In this document: positions 17,315-26,600 of the stretch, one piece after another | How the letters are laid out: each line of letters begins with the position of its first letter | Position numbering within the stretch: position 1 is the stretch's first letter | Source of the DNA: Granulosicoccus sp045106855 | GTDB lineage: Bacteria; Pseudomonadota; Gammaproteobacteria; Granulosicoccales; Granulosicoccaceae | NCBI GenBank assembly: GCA_045106855.1 | Contig: JBGCFI010000002.1 | Span: 186,001 to 250,000, forward strand | Length of the DNA stretch: 64,000 nt | Direction: 5' to 3' | The notes under the pieces: model-generated | What the model saw: the letters and a program-made list of their open reading frames with translations, nothing else | Database searches by the model: none | Told to the model about the DNA's origin: nothing | Made by a program: the position numbers and the translations under genes

Positions 17315-18382
17315 TCATCGATCTCTTGTAATCCAGCGTTGAGCCAAGGATATACAAAGCACAATAACAAACAGGAAAACGCTGATGGTTGCACCTCCGG
17401 AGATGTCCTGCTTGCCGTAGCCTCGCTCAACGGCCTGGAAAACCAAGGTATGAGTTGAGTCTAACGGGCCTCCATTGGTCATGACATCAATCTGCGCGAA
17501 CAGGGCAAAGCATTGCATTGTTATTACTAGCAGTACTAAGACGGCTGTGTTGCGCAGCCCGGGCCATGTCACGTAACGAAACGTCTGCCACCTGCTGCTG
17601 CCTTCGATGCTCGCCGCTTCGTATAGAGTTGGGCTGATGGTTTGAAGACCCGCTAGCCAGATAACCATGAAAAAGCCAACTGCTTGCCATATGGACATAG
17701 CCATGATTGAGCCCAATGCGGTATTTTCATTGCCGATCCAATCAATGGGTTCAAACAGGCCGAACGATAAAGCTGAAAGCATGTTGTTGAGTAAACCATC
17801 GTTGCCGTCGTATATGAACCGCCAGAGCAGGGAGACCACAACAATAGAAATAACTACCGGCATGAAGTAAATGGTTCGGAAGATATTGATTCCGCGTAAG
17901 CGCTGATTGATCAACAATGCAAGACCAAGTGCGCAGGCTCCCTGTACGGGGGCGACTACAAGGACAAACAAAAACGTATTGATGATGGCTTTCATGAACA
18001 CGATGTCGCGCACAATAACAACCTTTGCGTTATCACCTGAATGCCAACGGAACCATTCACGCATACCCTTGTATTCAGGGTGATCTTTCGAGCGTGTGAT
18101 GGTTCTTACTCTCGGAAACTTCGGTGAGCCCGTCTCGTCGCGTTCAATGGAACCGTCGTCGGAGCGTTCAGGCGACAGGGTAACGAGGGCGACATCCAGC
18201 AATTGGCGGTAGTTGTCCAGTCCCACCCACTCGGTGGGGTTAGGAGAGACCAGCCGCTGATTGGTCAGGGAAAGATAAAACGCAAAAAAGAAGGGCAAGA
18301 TGATGAACATCGCAATTAACCCGAATCCGGGTATTGCGAAGCTCCAGCCTGCACGGTTGGACGTTGTGAGCTTCGAACTCAT
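17315..18382 (-). CDS. Sugar ABC transporter permease, MalF type
   Basis: 355 residues. The first helix (about 13-35) is followed by an unusually long polar stretch of roughly 85 residues before the next helix. This stretch contains a charged segment (SPERSDDGSIERDETGS). It should form a periplasmic loop, as P2 does in MalF, though the sequence is not MalF's. The EAA loop (YEAASIEGSSRWQTF) is near 255. Partner of the MalG-type permease. Preceded by a hairpin separating it from the binding-protein gene. Confidence 0.9.
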   Translation of the reverse strand: MSSKLTTSNRAGWSFAIPGFGLIAMFIILPFFFAFYLSLTNQRLVSPNPTEWVGLDNYRQLLDVALVTLSPERSDDGSIERDETGSPKFPRVRTITRSKDHPEYKGMREWFRWHSGDNAKVVIVRDIVFMKAIINTFLFVLVVAPVQGACALGLALLINQRLRGINIFRTIYFMPVVISIVVVSLLWRFIYDGNDGLLNNMLSALSFGLFEPIDWIGNENTALGSIMAMSIWQAVGFFMVIWLAGLQTISPTLYEAASIEGSSRWQTFRYVTWPGLRNTAVLVLLVITMQCFALFAQIDVMTNGGPLDSTHTLVFQAVERGYGKQDISGGATISVFLFVIVLCISLAQRWITRDR

Positions 18383-18401
18383 CGCTTTTCAACCTGAGTA
18401 G

Positions 18402-18429
18402 TGCGGAGCTCTGGTGGTGAGACTCCGCA
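18402..18429 (-). promoter_or_regulatory. Intercistronic hairpin after the sugar-binding-protein gene
   Basis: TGCGGAG and CTCCGCA form a 7-bp stem, with a further CTC/GAG pairing inside the 14-base loop, in the 64-bp gap between the binding-protein gene and the first permease. There is no T run after it, so it is more likely an mRNA-stabilising or partial-termination structure, as between malE and malF, than a full terminator. Confidence 0.5.
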
Positions 18430-18446
18430 AGACGGGTGGAGAGTTA

Positions 18447-19706
18447 CTATTGGTGTCCGTAGCCCTGGTTACGTTCAATATCGGCATCAATTTCGTCAAC
18501 AGCTGCATCAAGTGTGTCAGCGACGTCAGCACCGTTAGAAATATCAGCGAGTGCTTTTTCGAATACCTTGGCTGCTACGACATAGCCTGGTGTAACCGGC
18601 CGTACAAGCGCTTGTCTTTCGGACAAATCAAAGTAGGCAGCAAGCTTGCCACCGATTGAGTAGTGTTTGGTTAATGTGGCCGCGCTGGCTGTGGCGGGTA
18701 TGAGTCCGATACCATCTGAAAATGCCGTTAGATATTTGTCCTGTAAAGCATGTTCAATGAAGGAATTTGCACCTTCTGGATTTTCGCAAGTGGCCGATAT
18801 TCCAAACTGCCAGGAGCCAGCACCGATTACGCCGCCTTTACCAAAGTCTGGGGCCGGTAAAAACACAACATCCTCGACCGCTTCAAGGGTGGGAATACCA
18901 GCCCAGTTGCCGTTCCACTGAAACGCATAGCGTCCCTCGTTAAAAGCGCTGTCACGATCGGCCGGATCCTGACTGGTGCCGGGTACATAGCCTTCTGTGA
19001 ACAGTGATTGCCACCATTCACCAAAAGCAATGGCTTCATCGCTATTGAGTACCCCGTCAGCACTCAGGTATGTCTCACGGTTGATGATGTCTCCGCCAAA
19101 TGACTGAAGAAAAGGTGAAAATGCGTAGGGATACCATTCGCCGGTCCAGGCCATACCCAGATCCAGCGCGTACTCATAGGCACCATCAGCTTTGGCAGCA
19201 TCAAGCGCACCCATGAATTCTTCCATCGACCATGGGTCATCCAGCGTGGGGGTGCGTAGCTCCCATTTTTCCAGATCAGAGCGCCTTGCATAAAGTGAGA
19301 CCGCTGCGTCCCAGAGACCTATGGAATATAACTCACCATCCCAGATGCCCTTGGTACCGTCAAGAAAATTATCGACGATGGAATCGCTAATGTCTAACGG
19401 CTGCATATAGCCTGACCATGCCCAGTTCGGCATAACAGGTCCATCGACGTCAATTATGCAAGGCAAGTCGCCAGCGAGTGCTCCCGCAGTGACACTATCG
19501 TTGTAAGACTGTTGCGGGAAACTTTCAACGGTGACTTTCCAGTCCGATTGCCCGTTATTGAAATCGTCGACGAGCTGTTGGATAAGTGCACTTTCTACCT
19601 CGTTGCCAGCACCGTGATACCACATGGATAAGTCGGTTTGTGCTGCGGCGGTATTAGCCAATAACACCGTAGCCGCAAAGGTGCCTATCGTTTTGATGGT
19701 TTTCAT
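18447..19706 (-). CDS. Sugar ABC transporter substrate-binding protein
   Basis: 419 residues with a normal signal peptide cut after the AAAQ region (about residue 22). The body fits the extracellular solute-binding family 1 (MalE/UgpB-like): SMWYHGAGNEVESAL at the start, DGPVMPNWAWSG near 90, and the FQWNGNWAGIP block near 255. It delivers the sugar to the CUT1 permeases; the neighbouring GH32 enzyme suggests sucrose or fructo-oligosaccharide. It is the first gene of the operon and has AAGGGGAA before the ATG as a strong ribosome-binding site. Confidence 0.9.
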   Translation of the reverse strand: MKTIKTIGTFAATVLLANTAAAQTDLSMWYHGAGNEVESALIQQLVDDFNNGQSDWKVTVESFPQQSYNDSVTAGALAGDLPCIIDVDGPVMPNWAWSGYMQPLDISDSIVDNFLDGTKGIWDGELYSIGLWDAAVSLYARRSDLEKWELRTPTLDDPWSMEEFMGALDAAKADGAYEYALDLGMAWTGEWYPYAFSPFLQSFGGDIINRETYLSADGVLNSDEAIAFGEWWQSLFTEGYVPGTSQDPADRDSAFNEGRYAFQWNGNWAGIPTLEAVEDVVFLPAPDFGKGGVIGAGSWQFGISATCENPEGANSFIEHALQDKYLTAFSDGIGLIPATASAATLTKHYSIGGKLAAYFDLSERQALVRPVTPGYVVAAKVFEKALADISNGADVADTLDAAVDEIDADIERNQGYGHQ

Positions 19707-20100
19707 GTGTGTGTTCCCCTTGGGTATTTCATGAGCAGAGCAATAGGATCGGAGGCCTTAAGACTTTCTGCCGGTATATGGAAAGTCAACATCATTGATA
19801 AATTCTGAAAATAGACCAGCGGGGCCTGGCATAGATGACCAGCGCTAGTTCAGTAAGGTCGTCCTGGACAGAAATAGGAAAGCTTATTATTGTCGGTTTA
19901 AGACCCTCCTGGCCTGCAACTGACAGGTCTGAGGGCATTGTTCCGCATGCCCCTGTTCGTTTTAAGTCAACGTTGGTTACATAATAGCGCATGGAATCAG
20001 TTCTGTGAAACTCTTGCAAGACACATAGCGCATAAGAAGTCCTGATTTCTTTGTGTTGGATCGTTGATATCTTCTTTAAACGATGGCGACAGTGTTAAAC
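19707..20100. other. Upstream region of the sugar operon
   Basis: 394 bp. It contains the dyad GACTTTC/GAAAGTC at 19762-19787, with a TTGACT -35-like element on the minus strand overlapping its distal arm (19784-19789); the -10 is not clear. A 75-codon frame at 19792-20019 has no recognisable character and I do not call it. No regulator gene adjoins the operon. Confidence 0.4.
19762..19787 (-). promoter_or_regulatory. Operator/promoter candidate of the sugar operon
   Basis: A 7-bp inverted repeat GACTTTC-12-GAAAGTC sits 56-81 bp upstream of the binding-protein ATG. A minus-strand TTGACT overlaps the distal half. The arrangement suits a repressor site covering the promoter, but a convincing -10 box is missing. 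Confidence 0.35.
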
Positions 20101-21034
20101 CTATTTCAACGGAAGATACCGTTCGGTGATCAGTTCCGATGGCGCTGTGGTGTCCGGGTCATTCAGATAAATCTCAAACGGAGGAATCGACTTTAAACCC
20201 TTGAGTTTTTTGTATCGAGCCTCGCCCATTAGCATTGCCCAGGCATTGGCAAGGTGCAGATATGGACCGGTGTGAAACGCCTTTAATGCGCGACAGGCGG
20301 GAGTTGTGCGTGATACGAGTTGGTTGGGCAACTGACACCGATTTAACCACCGGTTGCGCTGCGGTGTACGTGATTTCGTTTCGTTTGGGCACCATTTTGT
20401 CATCGAAACAAAATGCGTTACCTATAGATGTGTACACACCGGATTTTTCTTGTTCGGCGAGTGCTGAGAATGGTTGGGGGATTGATGATGGCAGTTGATC
20501 AATCGATGTCACAACTTGATGTCCGACGTACGAGATAGGATCGAGATCTTCCATACCCTGAAGCCGGGTTTGTGAAGTCAATGCCCCAGTTGTTAATAAA
20601 CCGTTTAATAGTGCCAGACCCCGCTTGTAATCGGCTTTAATCATAGCCGTCATCGAATCTTTCATCCAGAACAGGAAGAATGGCAATTGGCTGTGCATAG
20701 ACCAGGTAAGCGTGGTCTGGTCTGGAGCTGATTCGTTCAGATCAAACCAGACGGTGGCCGTTGACTTAAATGGTTTTAGAAAACGCAGGGTGCAGTCGAT
20801 GCGTCCGGGAGCTACCCCCGACAGTTTCATGCTGCCAGCTCCCACTTTGTTGCCGGCCCACTGGTATCCATGGCCGGGCTCGCCCTTGTTGCCGGTGTAA
20901 TCCACCTGCGCTTCCGGTTCGATATACAGCCAGGGCGACCAGTCCGGCCAGGTTGTAAAATCTACCAGCGTGTCGTGAACACGTTGTACCGGGGCTGGGA
21001 TTACCGTTGAAGCTTGAACATGAACATCAGGCAT
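20101..21034 (-). pseudogene. SRPBCC + GyrI-like effector-binding protein, frameshifted
   Basis: Begins at ATG 21034 behind GGAGGAAGG, a strong ribosome-binding site. Residues 1-150 are an SRPBCC (START/polyketide-cyclase-like) domain: PAPVQRVHDTLVDFTTWPDW. A GyrI-like/AraC effector-binding domain starts near DPISYVGHQVVTS. After about 20310-20340 the first frame loses homology and runs to a stop at 20174. A frame one base on continues the domain exactly (TPACRALKAFHTGPY, then PPFEIYLNDPDTT) to a stop at 20101. One base too many (or two missing) explains this. It could be a recent pseudogene or a sequence error. The intact family binds small hydrophobic ligands; function unknown. Confidence 0.75.
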
Positions 21035-21389
21035 TAAACCTTCCTCCAGAACCCCACGCAGAGTGGATATGGGGGGCAACAGCACGGTAGGCGTGCTGCT
21101 GAGATATTACTTTTTCTTCAGTTGTCTGTCTATATCTGGCTGTTTTTACGAGAGTAATCCGTTTTTTGTTGACACCAATATTCGTCTTGCCGAACTGACA
21201 GTCGGGAGACCTATCAAGTTGTGCATGGATAGCGTGGATCGTGTCTTGAATCTGAGAGTATAACGAGATAATTACCGTGCGTGCAATACAGTGCAATCAT
21301 GCTGAGAGCAGCAACTACATCTGTGGAATAAGTTAGTCGACGGCTAGTGAGTTCCCAAACCGAATTAATTGGTAGCGGGCAGCTGTAGT

Positions 21390-21875
21390 TTATGTTGGCA
21401 CATCGAGCATATCATCGAGCATGGACGAATTGTCTCCGAGTAAAAATCGTGGACCTCCGCCCAAACGCTCAGCTCTGTCATCAGGATTGTAAAGATGACA
21501 ACTTTTTAGCGACAAGCAACCGCAGCCAATACATGATGACAGCTTGTCACGCATGTCTATCAATCCTTCAATTCGTCTGTTTATATCTTTTTTGAAGCTG
21601 TTGGCCAGGCGATCCCAATCTTTTTTCGTTGGAGTACGGTTTGCTGGCAGCGAATCGAGTTGTGTACGAATATCGTTTAACGGGAAACCCAGTTGCTGCG
21701 CAATGATAATAAAAGATAGACGGCGAATGCAATGGCGTTTAAAGCGGCGTTGGCCGCCGCTGCTGCGAGTTGAATCAATCAAGCCTTGGGCTTCGTAAAA
21801 ACGAATTGCAGAGACTGCAAGGCCAGTTCGTTGCGACAGTTGTCCGATGCTTATAAAAGGGTCCCGCTTATGCAT
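21390..21875 (-). CDS. soxR: Redox-sensing MerR-family activator SoxR
   Basis: 161 residues. The MerR helix-turn-helix at the N-terminus (ISIGQLSQRTGLAVSAIRFYE) is followed by a dimerisation helix. The four-Cys 2Fe-2S motif C-x2-C-x-C-x5-C (CIGCGCLSLKSC) is near 115-127, with the usual following block NPDDRAERLGGGPRFL. SoxR is activated when its cluster is oxidised by redox-cycling compounds or nitric oxide. No soxS is nearby; in non-enteric bacteria SoxR acts directly on a few target genes. It is divergent from a VOC gene whose promoter carries a SoxR box. Confidence 0.95.
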   Translation of the reverse strand: MHKRDPFISIGQLSQRTGLAVSAIRFYEAQGLIDSTRSSGGQRRFKRHCIRRLSFIIIAQQLGFPLNDIRTQLDSLPANRTPTKKDWDRLANSFKKDINRRIEGLIDMRDKLSSCIGCGCLSLKSCHLYNPDDRAERLGGGPRFLLGDNSSMLDDMLDVPT

Positions 21876-21899
21876 GCGATAAAAATCTGGAAAGAGATC

Positions 21900-21930
21900 T
21901 TGACCTCAACATTACTTGAGGTATTAGTAT
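21900..21930 (+). promoter_or_regulatory. SoxR-box promoter of the VOC gene
   Basis: The imperfect palindrome CCTCAACATTACTTGAGG (21904-21921) is nearly identical to the E. coli soxS operator core. It lies between TTGACC (-35, 21900-21905) and TAGTAT (-10, 21925-21930) with a spacer of exactly 19 bp, the over-long spacer that SoxR untwists to activate. It reads toward the gene at 21969. Confidence 0.85.
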
Positions 21931-21968
21931 TCGTCAACACACCCAAACTTAATTGACGAGGTACGCAT

Positions 21969-22343
21969 ATGGCTAGACTGGAGCATGTAAATTTAACGGT
22001 TAAGGACCCACTGGCAACGGCTGAGCTTCTGAACACGCTTTTTGATTGGCAGATTCGCTGGCAAGGGGAAGCCATTCATGAGGGTTATACAGTGCATGTG
22101 GGTGGAGAGGATACTTACCTGGCGTTGTACACAAGAGAACAACCCGAACCTGATTCTAAACGCAGCTATGATCGGCTGAACGGTTTGAATCATCTGGGCA
22201 TTGTTGTTGAAAATCTGGGGGAAGCAGAACGAAAGGTAATCGCCGCAGGCTTTGTCCCAACCAGTCATGCCGACTACGAACCGGGAAAACGGTTCTATTT
22301 TCTCGACTCAGATAATCTGGAATTTGAGGTAATAGAGTATTGA
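21969..22343 (+). CDS. VOC-family (glyoxalase/bleomycin-resistance fold) protein, SoxR target
   Basis: 124 residues, one VOC module pair. Likely metal ligands are His6 (LEHVNLTV), His near 77 (GLNHLGIVVENL) and the C-terminal Glu in LEFEVIEY. Such proteins may be a lyase, dioxygenase or drug-binding protein. Control by SoxR (operator just upstream) points to handling redox-active toxins or their products. It stands alone and converges on the acyltransferase gene. Confidence 0.85.
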   Translation: MARLEHVNLTVKDPLATAELLNTLFDWQIRWQGEAIHEGYTVHVGGEDTYLALYTREQPEPDSKRSYDRLNGLNHLGIVVENLGEAERKVIAAGFVPTSHADYEPGKRFYFLDSDNLEFEVIEY

Positions 22344-22374
22344 GCTATGCACTTGTAAAAACATACGAGGAACT

Positions 22375-23628
22375 TCAGGGCTTTTTCGAACCGGACTGCA
22401 GGTGTGGTCTGACACGCACCAGCCGGTAAAAAATCGACTCGATCCAGCGACCAAAATCAATGCAGGGTCGGTCTACATAACGTGTTGCGAGGGCCGACAA
22501 TCCGAATAACACAGGTAGCGATAAAACACCTGCTATAAGGCTGGCCCAGCCAAATCCTATGCGCTCGGTCAAGTTCAATACAAGCGAGGCTGTTAGCGTA
22601 TGGATGATCAGGAAATGCAAAACATAGATCGCGTAGGATAGCTCACCGAGTTTGATCAACACCGGGGTCGTTAGCGATCTACGCCAAAGCAATGACCGAT
22701 GAACCACGACAAAGACGATAGATGCGCTCACCATGCTCAATGTTGTTTCCCCGGTTACCAGGCCTGGTAGGGGAGGGCGCACCGAATAGTAAGGATAGCT
22801 TGCTAGCGCGATAGCGACTGCCGAGACAATCCAAATTGCAACACCGCCAGACCATTTAACCTCGGCACGCGACCTGAATACATCGGCCAACAACATCCCG
22901 ATCACGAAACCTTCATAGTAAGTGCCGTTTAACAGCACAATTAACGCAGCCATGATTATCAGCCGTGCCCACTGAGGCATCCAGTTAATAGCCAGTAACA
23001 AGAAAAAAACCAGAAAGGAGCCAATAACTTCAATCTTGATGGTCCATAAGGGCGGGTTGTATTCGCTACCTGCCTGGCCCCTTATCAGTTTCTGTCCGAA
23101 GTCCGACCAGCTAAACTGGCCTACCCAGAATTTTTCAAGCCAACCGCTTGATCCGGCGAGGGTGCCGACTTCTTGATGGAGCAGCCAGTCACCTGACCAG
23201 AGCCAGGCACCAATTAGTAATGACATGAGAGCCAGGCCGGCAAGCCGAAACGGTCGTTTGACAATGGCACCTGCGATACGCCACCCCTGGCCGGGTTTGC
23301 CAATATAACTTGCACACAAAACGTAGCCGCTTAACACAAAGAACAGACAAACAGCAAAGTGACCGGCGGTGAATAGTCCGAGCGGTGGCCAGTGCAGCCA
23401 TGCTTCCCAGCTGTAGCGCTGCTCAAACGCACTAGCAAAAGATGCGCTGTTTGAGAATACTGCCCAAGGATGAAACGCTCCCAGAAAGTGAGCGAAGACG
23501 ACGATCATTGCGGCCAGACCTCTAAGAGCATCCAGGTGCAAGGCTCTTTCAGCCGCAACCGATGACGTCGTTGAAATCTTCCCCACGGTAGTACCCGTGG
23601 AGGATGGAGCGGTGACTGATTTATCCAT
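22375..23628 (-). CDS. Acyltransferase-3 family membrane protein (OafA-like)
   Basis: 417 residues with about ten hydrophobic helices. The family's entry block LHLDALRGLAAMIVVFAHF near 32-48 carries the catalytic-type Arg and His, and FFVLSGYVLCASYIG is near 120. These enzymes move acyl groups across the inner membrane onto lipopolysaccharide, exopolysaccharide or other envelope glycans. No glycan-synthesis genes adjoin it, so the acceptor is unknown. A Ser/Thr-rich tail of about 28 residues precedes the core. Confidence 0.88.
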   Translation of the reverse strand: MDKSVTAPSSTGTTVGKISTTSSVAAERALHLDALRGLAAMIVVFAHFLGAFHPWAVFSNSASFASAFEQRYSWEAWLHWPPLGLFTAGHFAVCLFFVLSGYVLCASYIGKPGQGWRIAGAIVKRPFRLAGLALMSLLIGAWLWSGDWLLHQEVGTLAGSSGWLEKFWVGQFSWSDFGQKLIRGQAGSEYNPPLWTIKIEVIGSFLVFFLLLAINWMPQWARLIIMAALIVLLNGTYYEGFVIGMLLADVFRSRAEVKWSGGVAIWIVSAVAIALASYPYYSVRPPLPGLVTGETTLSMVSASIVFVVVHRSLLWRRSLTTPVLIKLGELSYAIYVLHFLIIHTLTASLVLNLTERIGFGWASLIAGVLSLPVLFGLSALATRYVDRPCIDFGRWIESIFYRLVRVRPHLQSGSKKP

Positions 23629-23680
23629 CGTCTGGGTACAAGAACATTGCGAAAGGCAGAGTTAGGCCGTTTTCGGTACT

Positions 23681-26600
23681 CTACGCCTCGCTCTCTTCGG
23701 CAACTTCGAGTCTTACCATCAGGTCTTTTGCATCTATCTGATCGCCGGCTTTGACAAGAAGCTCGCCGACGACACCATTCACCTCACTGTAAATGGCGGT
23801 CTCCATTTTCATTGCCTCGATTGACAATAGGATGTCACCTGTCTCAACGCTTTGACCGGCCTTGACGTTGACTGTGGAAACCACTCCGGGCATAGGAGCG
23901 CCTACCTGCGTGTTATCGCCGGGTTCTGCCTTGCCTCTTACAGCATTGGCACTAGCACCCAATAGACGATCGGGTACTGCTATGGAACGCGGTTGGCCAT
24001 TAAGCTCGAAAAACACGCGTTTCATGCCCTTGTCGTTTATGTCGCCGACAGCCAGACACCGTACAACCAGCGTTTTGCCTTTTTCAATTTCAATAAGAAC
24101 TTCATCGCCAGTCTGCATTCCATAAAAGTAGACGGGTGTGGGAAGCGCACTGGTGGGCCCGTAAAGTTCCTGTGTTGCGGCAAAGTCAGTAAAGACCTTG
24201 GGATACATGTTGTAGGAGGCGAGCTCCTGCTCATTGATATCGCGCTCCAGCGTTTCTGCAAGTTGTTGCTTGACCGCGGGAAGATCAGCGGGAGGCATAA
24301 CAGCGCTGGCACGTTCAGACATCGCAGTTTCTCCCTTGAGCACTTTGTTGCGAATACCTTCGGGAAATCCACCCGGTGTTTGGCTCAATTCTCCACGCAT
24401 CATGGCAACAACAGAATCCGGGAAAGAGATGTCCTTGTCTGGATTTTCAACATCCTGAATGCTGAGATCCTGGCTGATCATCATCAGCGCCATATCGCCA
24501 ACGACTTTTGAGGAAGGGGTGACTTTCACAATGTCGCCGAACATCTTGTTAACGTCACTGTAGGCTCTAGCGACTTCATGCCACCGCGAATCAAGACCCA
24601 TGGAACGCGCCTGTTCTTTGAGGTTGGTAAATTGACCACCAGGCATCTCGTGCAGATACACTTCAGAAGCTGGACCTTTCAGGTCGCTTTCGAACGCAGC
24701 GTACTGATTACGTACCGCTTCCCAATAGAACGAAATCTGATCGATAGTCTCACGACTCAGTCCTGAATCGCGAGGCGTGCCGCGCATGGCGGCTACCAGC
24801 GAGCCCAGGCACGGTTGAGAGGTAAGGCCTGACAAGGCATCCATGGCACCATCAATGGCGTCAACGCCACCTTCGACAGCCGCAAGCGTCGTCGCGGCTG
24901 AGATCCCCGATGTATCGTGAGTGTGGAAATGGGTCGGCAGGCTTATCTCTTCACGAAGCGCCTTGAACAACACTGATGCTGCGGCCGGTTTCATGAGCCC
25001 GCCCATATCCTTGATACAAAGAATGTGTGCACCAGCCTTTTCCAACTCCTTTGCAAGATCTATATAGTATTTGAGATTGTATTTACTGCGCGCCGGATCC
25101 AGCATGTCGCCGGTATAGCAGATTGACGCTTCACACAGTTTGTCTTCGGCCAGAATGGCATCCATTGACACTCGCATGTTGTCAACCCAGTTGAAGCAAT
25201 CGAACACGCGAAATAGATCAATGCCTGATGCTGCTGCCTGCTTGATAAAATGGGTAACCACGTTATCCGGATAGTTGGTATATCCAACGCCATTGGCTCC
25301 TCGGATAAGCATTTGCAGCAGAATATTGGGAACACGTTCCCGGATCATTTCCAGACGTTCCCATGGATCTTCGGTTAAAAAACGCATGCTGACATCGAAA
25401 GTAGCGCCACCCCAGCATTCCAGGGATAACAATTCCGGTAAACCCTTGGCATAGGATTCACCGATGTTGACGATATCGTTGGTACGCATGCGCGTTGCGA
25501 GTAGCGACTGGTGAGAATCACGCATGGTTGTATCGGTTACCAGGACATGAGGTGTATCGCGCAGCCATTGTGCAAATTTTGCCGGTCCCATGTCATCCAG
25601 ACGGTTTTTTGTACCTGGTTGAATATCGCCGTCAAACCAGGGCGCAACAGGTTTTAACGCATCGGTTCTCGGTACGGGGCGATCACGTGTTTCAGGGTGA
25701 CCGTTGACGGTGACATCAGCAATGTAGGTGAGCAACTTGGTAGCGCGGTCCTTTCGCTTTACTTGGTCAAACAGCTCTGGGGTTGTATCGATGAAACGCG
25801 TTGTATAGCTATTATCAAGAAAGCTCGGATGTCCAATGACGTTTTCCAGGAACGTCAGGTTGGTTGCAACTCCGCGAATTCGAAATTCTCTCAGAGCGCG
25901 GTCCATCCTTCGGATAACTTCGTCAGAGGTTGGGGCCCAGGCAGTAACTTTCTCAAGTAGTGGGTCGTAGAAACGGTTTATTACAGCACCGGAGTAGGCG
26001 GTTCCACCATCCAGACGAATACCAAAACCTGAAGCGCCGCGGTAGGCGGTGATACGCCCATAGTCGGGTACAAAGTTCTGCTCGGGGTCTTCAGTGGTGA
26101 TGCGGCATTGCATGGCATGACCGTTGAGGTAAATGTCTTCCTGGGCTGGCACTCCTGACTCAGGCGTTCCTATTGCATGACCTTCTACCAGATGAATCTG
26201 GGCCTTGATAATGTCTATGCCGGTAACTTCTTCGGTAACTGTATGTTCTACCTGAACGCGCGGGTTCACCTCAATGACGTAAAACGAGCCAGTATCCATG
26301 TCCATGAGAAATTCGACTGTACCAGCGCCAAGATAAGCGGTGGTCTTGGCAATTTCCAACGCATAGTTGCTCAGTTCCTCGCGTTGTTCGTGATTCAGGT
26401 ATGGGGCAGGGGCGCGTTCGACGACTTTCTGGTTGCGTCGCTGGACTGTGCAGTCGCGCTCGAATAAATGTACGGCATTGCCGTGTGTATCTCCCAGAAT
26501 CTGGGCCTCTACATGACGGGCACGTTCGACCAGTTTTTCCAGATAAATTTCGTCCTTGCCGAACGCCGCTCGTGCTTCTCGTCGTGCCTCGTTGGTTTCT

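Noticed and set aside
17314..17430. N-terminal extension of the MalG-type permease
   Set aside because: Would overlap the upstream permease and is not conserved; the ATG one base after the upstream stop fits better.
19792..20019. 75-codon minus-strand frame upstream of the sugar operon
   Set aside because: No homology, no ribosome-binding site, and it occupies the likely promoter region.
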